This document shows positions 34,766-43,510 of a stretch of 64,000 nt of DNA, one piece after another. Position 1 is the first letter of the stretch; each line of letters begins with the position of its first letter. The DNA comes from Paraburkholderia haematera (GTDB lineage Bacteria > Pseudomonadota > Gammaproteobacteria > Burkholderiales > Burkholderiaceae). The position numbers were made by a program, and so were the translations under genes. The stretch is from positions 62,001 to 126,000 of the forward strand of contig NZ_CAJNBK010000013.1 in assembly GCF_905220975.1 (NCBI RefSeq), read 5' to 3'. The notes under the pieces were generated by a model. The model did no database searches. It was not told the origin of the DNA and saw only the letters and a program-made list of their open reading frames with translations.

Positions 34766-35146
34766 TCACGCCCCGCGCGCTTCCTCTTTCGGCGATTCGC
34801 AAAAACGAATCCGGTTGCCGAACGGATCGACCGTCTCCAGCACGTTCCCCCACGGCAGCGCTTCAACACCCGGTTTCCCGTATTTGTAGTCTTTACGCTG
34901 AAGTTCGGCTTGCAACGCGCCGATGTCCTGCACCGGCACGAAAATCGTCGAGCCCGGCGTCGCGTCGCCATGATGCTCGCTCAAGTGCAAAATCAGATCG
35001 GACCGGCGCACCTGCACATAGAGCGGAAAATTGGCCTCGAAGCGGTGTTCCCAGTCGATGGTGAAGCCGAGAAAGTCCACGTAAAACTCTTTGGCTTTCT
35101 CTTCAGAGAAAATGCGGATGATCGGAATGGCAGGTGCCAGGTGCAC
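34766..35146 (-). CDS. VOC (glyoxalase/bleomycin-resistance) family protein
   Basis: 126 aa, usual size for a single VOC domain. Paired beta-alpha-beta-beta-beta modules: IPIIRIFSEEKAKEFYVDFL near the start, LILHLSEHHGD in the middle and VLETVDPFGNRIRFCE at the end. His/Glu metal ligands are plausible. The family includes glyoxalases, dioxygenases and drug-sequestering proteins; this one is of the bleomycin-binding-like kind. No linked gene explains its role. Confidence 0.8.
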   Translation of the reverse strand: MHLAPAIPIIRIFSEEKAKEFYVDFLGFTIDWEHRFEANFPLYVQVRRSDLILHLSEHHGDATPGSTIFVPVQDIGALQAELQRKDYKYGKPGVEALPWGNVLETVDPFGNRIRFCESPKEEARGA

Positions 35147-35215
35147 AGCGGTCCCTAGTCGGTTGAAAGATCCGTCAGCTTAATAGAATGCGCTTGCCGG
35201 CTCGCGTGCTTTTGA

Positions 35216-35458
35216 CTAGGTGGCGAGGCCGGCATCGATCGTTTCGCGCGCCGCCCTGAAGCCCGCCTCCGCCGCGCCATGCTCGGTGGACCATAAGGTG
35301 TCGATACGCACCAGCCGCCAGTCGACCACCACGGCGTCGTTGCGCAACACCCGAAAATGCGCCTTGACACCGGTGAGCACCTGTTCGACCGCGACTTCGA
35401 TGTCGTAGTCCCGATAGCGCTCCTGGTAGTCGCCCATGTCGAGGCCCTTCGGCTCCAT
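35216..35458 (-). CDS. Small hypothetical protein
   Basis: 80 aa, cytoplasmic. Reads MEPKGLDMGDYQERYRDYDI then VEQVLTGVKAHFRVLRND and a C-terminal helix. Looks like a small beta-rich domain. ATG at 35458 has an AGGGAGA Shine-Dalgarno; the in-frame start at 35545 does not. Codon use is like neighbours. Function not recognised. Confidence 0.6.
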   Translation of the reverse strand: MEPKGLDMGDYQERYRDYDIEVAVEQVLTGVKAHFRVLRNDAVVVDWRLVRIDTLWSTEHGAAEAGFRAARETIDAGLAT

Positions 35459-35566
35459 GATCGTCTCCCTGGTGTAGTGCGTGTGCCTCGCGAAACCGCG
35501 GCCACACCTGTCCACCGGGCCGTCGTCGCGGCTCGGAATACGCACCGGCTGGCCCCCATCTGACGA

Positions 35567-35764
35567 TCAGTCGCAATCGCCGGATAGGTACTGCCGGCCG
35601 CTACAGGTGATTTCGACGTCGCCTCCGCTCGCTTCGGCGGCAAGCCCGCTCGCCAGCAACTCCGCCGTGACGGATTGCACAAACTTCGGCATGGGCTGTC
35701 CGACGCCGACATCGTTCAGGCGCCGCAATGCTTCAATCGCTTCAGGACTTAATGACTTCGACAT
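35567..35764 (-). CDS. Small hypothetical protein
   Basis: 65 aa from the ATG at 35764: MSKSLSPEAIEALRRLNDVG, FVQSVTAELLASGLAAEA, then EITCSGRQYLSGDC. The pattern (helix, helix, C-terminal SGRQYL) resembles a winged-helix-like mini domain, but no family is recognised. Longer in-frame starts lack ribosome-binding sequence. Confidence 0.55.
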   Translation of the reverse strand: MSKSLSPEAIEALRRLNDVGVGQPMPKFVQSVTAELLASGLAAEASGGDVEITCSGRQYLSGDCD

Positions 35765-35849
35765 GGCCGTCTCCGTCGTGACGCTGAATTTATCGTAGCA
35801 AGTTTCGCGGCAGTACGCAGGGGCGTGTCGAAGTATGGCGAAACCGGGC

Positions 35850-36065
35850 TTACAGACGCGCGATCGACACCTCCGTCGACTTGACCAGCGCAACCACCTC
35901 CGAGCCGACCTTCAGGTCGAGTTCGTCGACCGAGCGCGTGGTGATCACCGAGGTGACGATGCCGAACGGCGTATCCACATCGACCTCGGACACCACCGGC
36001 CCGCGGATGATTTCCTTGACCTTGCCTTTGAACTGATTGCGTACATTGATTGCGGAAATGCTCAT
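35850..36065 (-). CDS. Mop/TOBE molybdopterin-binding protein
   Basis: 71 aa, exactly one Mop (molbindin) domain: MSISAINVRNQFKGKVKEII, VVSEVDVDTPFGIVTSVITT and VGSEVVALVKSTEVSIARL. Such proteins bind molybdate or other oxyanions in small oligomers. It lies 47 bp downstream of ssuB on the same strand, so it is probably part of the sulfonate operon. Start at 36065 chosen over 36080 because the family begins MSISAxN. Confidence 0.85.
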   Translation of the reverse strand: MSISAINVRNQFKGKVKEIIRGPVVSEVDVDTPFGIVTSVITTRSVDELDLKVGSEVVALVKSTEVSIARL

Positions 36066-36112
36066 GTCGAGTGACTCCAAAAAAGCGATTAAGAACAGTC
36101 AGTCAAGGGATA

Positions 36113-37114
36113 TCAGACGGCCCAGCGGACGTCTGTCGGCCGCGTGAGGCGGCCCTCGTCACGTGCGACGTCAGCGCGATGGGACAGCGCGCCGTCGTTC
36201 GGCGCCGTCTTCAGTACGCGTTGCAACACATGTTCTTCCAGCGCGGCAAAACCGGCCGATGCACGCGCCCGTGGACGCGCAAGCGGCACCGGCTGATCGA
36301 GCGCGATGTGGCCCTCCTCGATCAGCAGAATCCGGTCGCCTAGCGCGACGGCTTCATGCACGTCGTGCGTCACCAGCAGCGCGGTAAATTGATGCTCGCG
36401 CCACAGGCGTTCGATCAGCGCGTGCATTTCGATGCGCGTCAATGCGTCGAGCGCGCCGAGCGGTTCGTCCAGCAGCAGCAATTGCGGCCGGTGCACCAGC
36501 GCACGCGCCAGCGCCACACGCTGACGCTGACCGCCGGAAAGTTGCGCGGGCCAATCATTGGCGCGTTCAAGCAGGCCGACTTCGGCGAGCACGGCGCGCG
36601 CATCTTCACGCGCGCTGCGGCCGAGGCCGAGCATGACGTTTTGCAGCACGCTCTTCCACGGCAAAAGCCGCGCGTCCTGGAACATGATGCGGGTGTCGAG
36701 CGGCCGGCCGTCTTCGGCGCACTTTTCGAGCACGCCCGACGTGGTCTTTTCCAGACCCGCGACCAGCCGCAGCAAAGTCGATTTCCCGCAACCGCTGCGC
36801 CCGACAATGGCCACGAAGCTGCCGCGCTCGATCGACAGATCAAAATCGGCCAGCACCTGGCGCTCGCCGTACTGCTTACCGACGCCGCGCAGTTCGACCG
36901 AATAATCGGCGGACCGGCTTGCGTCGTTGCGCGCCGATGCTCCCGCCGCCAGGGGCACGACGCCCACGCGATGGTGATCGCGCGCCGGATCCGCGCGGTC
37001 GAAGCCGGCAGCCTCGTCCGCGTTGTGGTCTACGGTGCGCGGTTGCGCCAGTTCGGCCTCGAGATCGCTGCCCGCGATGCCGCCGAACGACGCCGACAAA
37101 GTCGTTGCGTTCAT
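36113..37114 (-). CDS. ssuB: Aliphatic sulfonate ABC transporter ATPase
   Basis: 333 aa, longer than E. coli SsuB because of an N-terminal extension of about 70 residues rich in Ala/Asp. ABC domain: Walker A GRSGCGKST near residue 105, Q-loop MFQDARLLPW, signature LSGGQRQRVAL, Walker B LLLLDEPLGALD and the H-loop LLVTHDVHEAV. It powers import of alkanesulfonates, used as a sulfur source. Its start overlaps the ssuC stop by 4 nt (ATGA), so the two are coupled. The C-terminus, MDxxWx-like, follows the family. Confidence 0.92.
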   Translation of the reverse strand: MNATTLSASFGGIAGSDLEAELAQPRTVDHNADEAAGFDRADPARDHHRVGVVPLAAGASARNDASRSADYSVELRGVGKQYGERQVLADFDLSIERGSFVAIVGRSGCGKSTLLRLVAGLEKTTSGVLEKCAEDGRPLDTRIMFQDARLLPWKSVLQNVMLGLGRSAREDARAVLAEVGLLERANDWPAQLSGGQRQRVALARALVHRPQLLLLDEPLGALDALTRIEMHALIERLWREHQFTALLVTHDVHEAVALGDRILLIEEGHIALDQPVPLARPRARASAGFAALEEHVLQRVLKTAPNDGALSHRADVARDEGRLTRPTDVRWAV

Positions 37115-38019
37115 GCTTTCGCTCCTCGTTGATAGGCCGGATGCCAGCGCAGCGAGACGCGCTCGAGACCCTTGGCCAGCACGTCGGCGAGTTTGCCGAG
37201 TGCTGCATACAGCAGGATGCCCACCACCACCACATCGGTTTGCAAGAATTCGCGGGCGTTCATCGTCATGTAGCCGATGCCCGATTGCGCGGAGATGGTT
37301 TCAGCCACGATCAGCGTGACCCACATCAGTCCGAAGGCGAAACGCACGCCGACCAGAATCGATGGCAACGCGCCCGGCAGAATCACGTGCCGGTAAAGTG
37401 CGAAACCCTTCACGCCATAACTCCGCGCCATTTCGATCAGGTTGGCATCGACCGAGCGGATGCCGTGAAACGTGTTCACGTAGATCGGAAAAAACACGCC
37501 CAGCGCGACGAGAAACACCTTGGCCTCCTCCTCGATACCGAACCACAGGATCACGAGCGGGATCATCGCCAGCGCGGGAATGTTGCGGACCATCTGCACG
37601 GTCGAATCGAGCGCGATTTCGGCGGGTTTGAAAAGACCCGTCGCGAGCCCGAGCACGAGTCCGATACCGCCGCCGATCGCAAAGCCGGACACCGCGCGCC
37701 ACGTGCTGACCTTCACATCGGCCCACATTTCGCCGGACTGGATCAGCGACCAGGCGGCCTTCACGACCGCGAGCGGTTCGGGCAGCACGCGCGTGGAGAG
37801 AATGCCGCTCTTCGCCGCGAATTCCCACGCCAGCAGAATCGCCAGCGGCGCGAGCCACGGGGCAACATGCGCGCCGATGCGGCGCAATACGGCAAGACTC
37901 GCGCCCCGGCCCGCGCGTGGCCGCGTGCCTGCGTTCAGGTCCGCATTGACGTCCGCATTGACGTTTGTAAGCGTGCCTGCGTTTGTGCCTCGTTGCGCAC
38001 TCACAGTGGATTGAGCCAT
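37111..38019 (-). CDS. ssuC: Aliphatic sulfonate ABC transporter permease
   Basis: 302 aa with about six membrane segments. The binding-protein-dependent permease EAA loop reads EMARSYGVKGFALYRHVILP then GALPSILVGVRFAFG. The N-terminal 35 residues are a low-complexity tail (NVNADVNADLNAG) from tandem repeats of TCCGCATTGACG in the DNA (about 37942-37965), absent from E. coli SsuC and possibly variable. Overlaps ssuB by 4 nt and follows ssuD by 56 bp. Confidence 0.92.
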   Translation of the reverse strand: MAQSTVSAQRGTNAGTLTNVNADVNADLNAGTRPRAGRGASLAVLRRIGAHVAPWLAPLAILLAWEFAAKSGILSTRVLPEPLAVVKAAWSLIQSGEMWADVKVSTWRAVSGFAIGGGIGLVLGLATGLFKPAEIALDSTVQMVRNIPALAMIPLVILWFGIEEEAKVFLVALGVFFPIYVNTFHGIRSVDANLIEMARSYGVKGFALYRHVILPGALPSILVGVRFAFGLMWVTLIVAETISAQSGIGYMTMNAREFLQTDVVVVGILLYAALGKLADVLAKGLERVSLRWHPAYQRGAKA

Positions 38020-38075
38020 GATGATTGTCCTCAGTGCTTATCGATGGGAGTCCTTGCCGAACCGAGCGAAAACGC

Positions 38076-39236
38076 TCAACTCGAACTCGCCGCTTTCGGC
38101 AGATAGTTGTTGCCCACGATCTCGCCGAACGGCCCCGACAGCGGACCGCCCGAAGTCTTGCTTTGACGGCCCGGCAGCAACGGAAACACCAGTTCGGCGA
38201 AGCGATACGACTCTTCGAGATGCGGATAGCCGGACAGAATGAACGTGTCGACGCCGAGCGCCGCGTACTCGTTCATCAGCGCCGCCACCTGCTCGGGATT
38301 GCCGACCAGCGCCGTGCCTGCGCCGCCACGCACGAGCCCCACGCCCGCCCACAGATGCGGATAGACCTCGAGCTCCGCGCGGCCGCCGCGCTTGCCGCCG
38401 TGCAATGCGGCCATGCGGCGCTGTCCTTCGGAATCCATCTTCGAGAACGAAGCCTGTGCACGGGATATGGTTTCGTCGTCGAGCTTGCTGATCAGCTTGT
38501 CCGCGGCGGCCCATGCTTCTTCTTCGGTCTCGCGCACGATGACGTGCAGACGAATGCCGAATTTGATCTTGCGGCCACGCGCTTCGGCACGGGCGCGAAT
38601 GTCGGCGATTTTCTTCGCGACGGCTGCGGGCGGCTCGCCCCACGTCAGGTACGTATCGATGTGATCCGCCGCGATGTCATGCGCAGCCGCCGACGAACCG
38701 CCGAACCATAGCGGTGGATGCGGGTTCTGCACCGGCGGATACAGTGCCTTGCCGCCCTTCGAGGTCAAATGCTTGCCGTTGAAATCGATTGCGTCGTTGG
38801 TGTGCGCGGCGGTGAGCAGCTTGCGCCAGATATGCAGGAATTCGTCGGTGATTTCATAGCGCGTGTCGTGATCGACGAACACGCCGTCGCCTTCCAGTTC
38901 AGTCGAATCGCCGCCCGTCACGACGTTGATCAGCAGACGTCCATTCGAGAGCCGGTCGAAGGTCGCCGTCATGCGCGCCGCCAGACCCGGTGACGAAATG
39001 CCCGGACGGATCGCCACCAGAAACTTCAGGCGTTGGGTCGCGGCAATCAGGCTCGACGCGACGACCCATGCGTCTTCGCACGAACGGCCGGTCGGCAGCA
39101 GCACGCCCTCGTAGCCGAGCGTATCGGCGGCGACGGCGATCTGCTGGAAATAGTCGTAATCGGCTGCGCGTGCGCCTTGGGCCGTGCCGAGATAGCGGCT
39201 GTCGCCGTGAGTCGGAATGAACCAGAACACATTCAT
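38076..39236 (-). CDS. ssuD: FMNH2-dependent alkanesulfonate monooxygenase
   Basis: 386 aa luciferase-fold enzyme that cleaves C1-C14 alkanesulfonates into aldehyde and sulfite with FMNH2 and O2, supplying sulfur during sulfate limitation. Motifs: FWFIPTHGDSRYLG, ADTLGYEGVLLPTGRSCEDA, VNVVTGG-like LINVVTGGDSTELEGDG, PPLWFGGSSAAAHDIAADH and FILSGYPHLEESYRFAELVF. Start is ATG at 39236 with GGAGC Shine-Dalgarno. FMNH2 must come from a reductase encoded elsewhere since no ssuE is seen. No ssuA is found upstream, where it usually lies. Confidence 0.95.
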   Translation of the reverse strand: MNVFWFIPTHGDSRYLGTAQGARAADYDYFQQIAVAADTLGYEGVLLPTGRSCEDAWVVASSLIAATQRLKFLVAIRPGISSPGLAARMTATFDRLSNGRLLINVVTGGDSTELEGDGVFVDHDTRYEITDEFLHIWRKLLTAAHTNDAIDFNGKHLTSKGGKALYPPVQNPHPPLWFGGSSAAAHDIAADHIDTYLTWGEPPAAVAKKIADIRARAEARGRKIKFGIRLHVIVRETEEEAWAAADKLISKLDDETISRAQASFSKMDSEGQRRMAALHGGKRGGRAELEVYPHLWAGVGLVRGGAGTALVGNPEQVAALMNEYAALGVDTFILSGYPHLEESYRFAELVFPLLPGRQSKTSGGPLSGPFGEIVGNNYLPKAASSS

Positions 39237-39768
39237 GTGCTGCTCCTGCATAGTCGAAACTGAATTGAATGGAGACGTGTATAACGACGGTGCGTCGAGT
39301 GAAAGCGCACACGCTGGCCGCGCACCGCTGGCCGCGCGCATCCCTCCGGCACAAGGCCGGAGATGCAGGCTCAAAAAAGGACGGAAATACTGCGGTGAAA
39401 CGCGGATTAGTTCCGACAGCGCATCCACAAACGCGCGTGCGCCATGGAGCAGTTGAAGATCGGCATCAGGCAGGACATCGCGACGGCTTCCCTCGACCAA
39501 ACGTGCGCGTGACGCGCTCGATTAAACAGGCGACGGCGGCAAACGCCGTCTGCATGGAGAAACAGTCTATGGATCGGGACCCGGCTTTTGAACGATTTTT
39601 TTTAGCTTAGGTTTTCCACTTTCGTGATTAGCCCGACGTTCAAGCATACGGATGTTGCGTCTGACTCACGCTGAAAATGGGATACCCCTATATATAATGG
39701 CGCCACATTTCCAATAATCCGGTGCAGGCCGCGCGAACCGCGCCGCCTGAGCTCTCGCGGTGCAATGC
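39237..39768. other. Intergenic, about 530 bp, divergent promoters
   Basis: The ssuD promoter region and that of the gene at 39769. A -10 element TATAAT is at 39693-39698 (CCCTATATATAATGG) but its -35 is weak. A 7-bp hairpin GACGGCG/CGCCGTC lies at 39533-39551. I looked for an ssuA remnant and found none. Confidence 0.45.
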
Positions 39769-40194
39769 ATGCAAAAACTCATCCTGCCGTTCGTCGCCGG
39801 CTTTCTGGCTTCGCTGTTCTTTCATGAATCGACCCTGGCGCTGCTGCATGCAGCCGGTCTGATCGACCCAACCGGTTTTTCGACCGCACCGTTTTTGCCA
39901 CTCGGGTTGCCCGAGTTCATTGCAAACGCAATCTGGAGCGCGTTCTGGGCGGTGCTGATGGCGTGGCTATTGCGCGTTGCGCCGGAGCGGCGCGCGCCAT
40001 GGGTGCCCGCCTTCGTATTCGGCGGCATTGCGTTGACGGCGGCGAGCGTGTTCGTGGTCGATCCGCTGCGCGGCATCTGGCCGAGCGGCAACATGCTGCC
40101 GCGCCTCGCGGTAGGTTTCGCGGCGAACGCCATGTGGGGCTGGGGCGCGCTGGTGTTCATGCGCGCCTTCATGGCGAGCGAAGACGAAGAATGA
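39769..40194 (+). CDS. Hypothetical inner-membrane protein
   Basis: 141 aa (a GTG start at 39760 adds three). Four hydrophobic segments, LILPFVAGFLASLFF, FIANAIWSAFWAVLMAWLL, WVPAFVFGGIALTAASVFVV and MLPRLAVGFAANAMWGWGAL, end in an acidic tail. No recognised motif. A TATAAT element lies about 70 bp upstream of the ATG. Convergent with the hydratase-family gene. Confidence 0.7.
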   Translation: MQKLILPFVAGFLASLFFHESTLALLHAAGLIDPTGFSTAPFLPLGLPEFIANAIWSAFWAVLMAWLLRVAPERRAPWVPAFVFGGIALTAASVFVVDPLRGIWPSGNMLPRLAVGFAANAMWGWGALVFMRAFMASEDEE

Positions 40195-40301
40195 GCGGGG
40201 ACTGAGCGAGGGCTGAGCGTCTTTACGCCGCCTCGCAAGGCTATGCTGCCCGGGTAACCGGCCGGGCTTCTACTGCTGCTGTCACGGTTGCCCGAACCTG
40301 C

Positions 40302-41438
40302 TCAAGCCCGCAGATCGCGCAACGGGTGTTCGTTTGCCGGCCACGGGCTTTCGAACATCGCCGTCACCTCGGCGTCGCTCACGTCTTCAATACGCGCGAA
40401 ACGCCAGCGCGGCGCGTTGTCCTTGTCGATAATGCGCGCGCGAATCCCTTCGATCGTGTCGCCCTGTGCAAAGCTCGTGCGCGTCAGATCGAGATCGCAG
40501 CGCAGTACATCCGCCATCGAACCCTCGGCGCGCGTCACCACTTCCAGCGACACGGCCATCGACAACGGCGAACGTTCGCGCAACACGGCGATCGTCTGCT
40601 CGGCCCAATCGGCGGCCTCGCCGCCCTGCTCCCGTTCCTGCTCCAGCGAAGCGAGAATCTGCTTCATGTCCGGCAATGCGAAATGCCGGTCGATCAATGC
40701 ACGCGTGCTCGCCAGCAGCGAAGCTTCGGGTGCCGGCACGACCTGATACGCCGCTGTCTCGCGCTCGATGCACGCCACCACGTCTGCGCCACGCTCGAAC
40801 AGTTCGGCGCGCAGCGTATCGACTAGCGCGGGCAAGGCCGCGTCGTCGATATAGGCGTCGGCGAGGCCCGCATAGAGCGCATCGGCTGCGCCAATCGTTT
40901 CGCCGGTGACCGCCAGGTAGCGGCCCAGCGCGCCGGGCGTGCGCGCCAGAAACCAGCTCGCGCCGACGTCGGGAAAGAGGCCGATGCGGGTCTCGGGCAT
41001 CGCCATCTTCGTCGAATGGGTTACCACGCGCAGGCCGCCGGTACGATGCGCGCCCTGCGAAATCCCCACGCCGCCGCCCATGACGACGCCGTTCGTCAAC
41101 GCGATGTACGGCTTCGGGTAGGTGAAGATTGCGTGATTGAGACGGTATTCCTCAGTGAAAAACGTATCGCGCGCGTCGTGCTCGCCGCGCTGCGCCGACT
41201 CGTATAGAAAGCGGATATCGCCGCCCGCGCAGAACGCGCGCGGATGCGCGCTGCGCACCACCACGGCGAGCACGTCGGGATCTTCGCGCCACTGATCGAG
41301 CGCCGCATGCATCGCGCGGATCATGCCGGTCGACAGCGCGTTGAGCGCCTTCGGCCTTTCCAGTTCAATGAACCCGATGCGGTTGGCTACGTAAGTTGCG
41401 ACTTCGTCGCTGACGGCAGGCGAGGTGGAAATGGACAT
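40302..41438 (-). CDS. 3-hydroxyisobutyryl-CoA hydrolase-like crotonase
   Basis: 378 aa, the length of HIBYL-CoA hydrolases and longer than simple enoyl-CoA hydratases. Crotonase fold: CAGGDIRFLYE (oxyanion loop), YIALTNGVVMGGGVGISQGA and MAMPETRIGLFPDVGASWFL with the catalytic Glu. The C-terminal domain includes SPLSMAVSLEVVTRAEG and RARIIDKDNAPRW as in HIBCH. It would hydrolyse 3-hydroxyisobutyryl-CoA in valine degradation. Alternatively it is another enoyl-CoA hydratase/isomerase. Not clustered with valine genes here; a TetR gene lies immediately upstream on the same strand. Confidence 0.85.
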   Translation of the reverse strand: MSISTSPAVSDEVATYVANRIGFIELERPKALNALSTGMIRAMHAALDQWREDPDVLAVVVRSAHPRAFCAGGDIRFLYESAQRGEHDARDTFFTEEYRLNHAIFTYPKPYIALTNGVVMGGGVGISQGAHRTGGLRVVTHSTKMAMPETRIGLFPDVGASWFLARTPGALGRYLAVTGETIGAADALYAGLADAYIDDAALPALVDTLRAELFERGADVVACIERETAAYQVVPAPEASLLASTRALIDRHFALPDMKQILASLEQEREQGGEAADWAEQTIAVLRERSPLSMAVSLEVVTRAEGSMADVLRCDLDLTRTSFAQGDTIEGIRARIIDKDNAPRWRFARIEDVSDAEVTAMFESPWPANEHPLRDLRA

Positions 41439-41484
41439 GGAGAGCTAGGCACAGTGGCGCAAAATGAATCGGAACTGAACGTTA

Positions 41485-42357
41485 TCACGCACTCGCGGCT
41501 TTGGGCCGGGTGGCGGGTTTGGCGTTGGATTGAGTATCCGCTTCGGCAGACTTCTTTTTCCGCGAGCGGGAAACGCTTGTGACGTCTCGCGGCTGCCCGG
41601 CGCCTTGCGTGCCGAGCCAGGTATCGAGCGCGACACCCACCACCGTATCCAGCGGCGCGCCCGGAAACACGGGGCAGGTGAGATTGAGCGCGACGATGCC
41701 GTGCAGAGTCGCCCAGAACGCCTCCGCCCACACCCCCACGTCCATCGACGCGGACAAGCGCCCCGCCGCTTTCAACTCCTCGATTGCGGAGATCATGATG
41801 GTCAAGGCGGCGTCGCCGGGGTCGTCGTCCGGTTTCGGCGGCGCGAGGCTCGCTTGTCCGGACGCGGCAGAACCCACGGCCGCGGTTTCCGGCGCCGTGA
41901 TCCCGGCTGCTTCGACCGGCGCCCCCGTATCCGCGATTGCGGCCACCGGCGTGCCCGCCCCCGCTGCCCCCGATGCAGCCGCCGCGGCGCCCAGCGCCGC
42001 GCCCGTGTAGCTCGGATCTTCCATGAAGATCAGCCGGTAGGTTTCCGGATGTTCGACCCCGAATGCCACATAAGCACGCCCGAGCGCCTTCAGGCGCTCA
42101 GTGGGATCGGCGATCTGCGCGAGCGGCACGAACGTCTGCAGCAATTGTGCATAGCCTTCCGCGCACAACGCCTGGGCGATCTCATCGCGGCTTGCGAAGT
42201 GAAGGTACAGCGTGGCGGGCGAATACTCGATAGCGTCGGCAATCTTGCGCATTGACAACGCGGCAAAGCCTTCGCGCATGACGATGCGCCGCGCTGCATC
42301 GAGGATGCGCTCACGCAGCGCCTGTTTCTGACGGCTTTTTCGTTCGACGATTCCCAT
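41485..42357 (-). CDS. TetR-family regulator with low-complexity insert
   Basis: 290 aa, longer than the usual 190-220. N-terminal HTH: ALRERILDAARRIVMREGFA, LSMRKIADAIEYSPATLYLH. Between two halves of the ligand domain is an insert of about 55 residues rich in Ala/Gly/Pro (ASGAAGAGTPVAAIADTG ... SLAPPKPDDDPGD). The C-terminus is basic (RSRKKKSAEA). Start is ATG at 42357 (MGIVERKSRQ); an in-frame ATG lies at 42366. It faces the epimerase gene at 42492 across a perfect palindrome (42410-42432), so it is likely an autoregulated repressor of both. Confidence 0.88.
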   Translation of the reverse strand: MGIVERKSRQKQALRERILDAARRIVMREGFAALSMRKIADAIEYSPATLYLHFASRDEIAQALCAEGYAQLLQTFVPLAQIADPTERLKALGRAYVAFGVEHPETYRLIFMEDPSYTGAALGAAAAASGAAGAGTPVAAIADTGAPVEAAGITAPETAAVGSAASGQASLAPPKPDDDPGDAALTIMISAIEELKAAGRLSASMDVGVWAEAFWATLHGIVALNLTCPVFPGAPLDTVVGVALDTWLGTQGAGQPRDVTSVSRSRKKKSAEADTQSNAKPATRPKAASA

Positions 42358-42409
42358 GCGATACATTTTCAGATTGACAAACTGAAAAGTCAAATTAAAC
42401 TGAACACTG

Positions 42410-42432
42410 TTTACTGAACGGTGTTCAGTAAA
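42410..42432. promoter_or_regulatory. Perfect palindromic TetR operator
   Basis: TTTACTGAAC (42410-42419), spacer GGT, GTTCAGTAAA (42423-42432): perfect 10-bp arms. An additional CTGAACA half-site lies at 42400-42406. Located between the divergent tetR and epimerase genes, 53 bp from the TetR start. Confidence 0.75.
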
Positions 42433-42491
42433 TTCTCATCGGTCAGCCAGCATCATCCGGGCGCGATACGGCGCCACCTTCAGGAGTCGTC

Positions 42492-43502
42492 ATGCAAACC
42501 ACAGGAACGGTGGGTTTATTCGGTGCCGCGGGCGCGGCAGGTCAAGTCATCGCGGCCGCGCTGAGCGCGGCGGGCCGGGATTACCGGGTGGTCGGCCGCT
42601 CGCGCGCGCCGCTCGAGGCGGCATTCGGCCACGACCCGCATGCGCAAATCGTCACGTGGAATCCGGACGATCCGGCTTCGATCAAGGCCGCGGCAGCCGG
42701 TTTGCAAACCGTGATCTATCTGGTCGGCGTGCCCTACGATCAGTTCGCCGCGCATCCGCCGCTCATGGAAAAAACGCTCGCCGGCGTGACGGCGGCGGGT
42801 GTCGAGCGCTTCATTCTGATCGGCACCGTGTATCCGTACGGCCGGGCGCGCAGCAATCCGATTAGCGAAAATCATCCGCGGGAACCCCATACGTTCAAAG
42901 GCAAGATGCGGCTCGCGCAGGAAAATCTGGTGCTGGCGGCACACGGGCGCGCAAGCGGGTCGACCCGCCTGTCGACACTGGTGCTGCGCCTGCCGGATTT
43001 CTACGGCCCCTGCATCGAACGCAGTCTGCTGAACGGCGTGTTCGAGGGCGCGGCACACGGCAAGCGCGCGCAAGTGCTCGGGCCGGTGGATGTGCCGCAC
43101 GAATTCATCTACCTGCCGGATATCGGACCTGTGGTCGAGACGCTCACGCGCACACCCGACGCATACGGCCGGTGGTGGCATCTGGCCGGGACAGGCACGA
43201 TCACCCAGCGCGAGGTGGTGAGACAGACTTTTGCGCTCGCGGGCCGCGAGCCGAAGATGATGGTTGCCGGCAAGACCATGCTGCGCGTGCTCGGTCTCTT
43301 CAATCCGATCATGCGGGAACTGGTGGAGATGAACTATCTGCTGACCGAACCGGTTGTGCTTGACGACTCGGCATTGACGAAGCTGATCGGCCCAATCGCA
43401 AAAACCTCATACGAGGAAGGTATCCGTCATGCGTTCAACGCTGCGCGCGAGGCGGCGTCGATGAGCACCGCGACACATGGGAAGACGGCAAAGGCAGCGT
43501 GA
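42492..43502 (+). CDS. NAD-dependent epimerase/dehydratase-like (SDR) protein
   Basis: 336 aa extended SDR. NAD(P)-binding motif GLFGAAGAAGQ near residue 8-18; the catalytic-Tyr region GTVYPYGRAR near 112, followed by a Lys in TFKGKMRLAQENL (about 136). DFYGPCIERSLL is family-like. Sugar-nucleotide or ketone/aldehyde substrate not predictable; YxxxK is not in canonical form, so activity is uncertain. Divergent from TetR, across a perfect palindrome. Confidence 0.8.
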   Translation: MQTTGTVGLFGAAGAAGQVIAAALSAAGRDYRVVGRSRAPLEAAFGHDPHAQIVTWNPDDPASIKAAAAGLQTVIYLVGVPYDQFAAHPPLMEKTLAGVTAAGVERFILIGTVYPYGRARSNPISENHPREPHTFKGKMRLAQENLVLAAHGRASGSTRLSTLVLRLPDFYGPCIERSLLNGVFEGAAHGKRAQVLGPVDVPHEFIYLPDIGPVVETLTRTPDAYGRWWHLAGTGTITQREVVRQTFALAGREPKMMVAGKTMLRVLGLFNPIMRELVEMNYLLTEPVVLDDSALTKLIGPIAKTSYEEGIRHAFNAAREAASMSTATHGKTAKAA

Positions 43503-43510
43503 GCCGCCAC

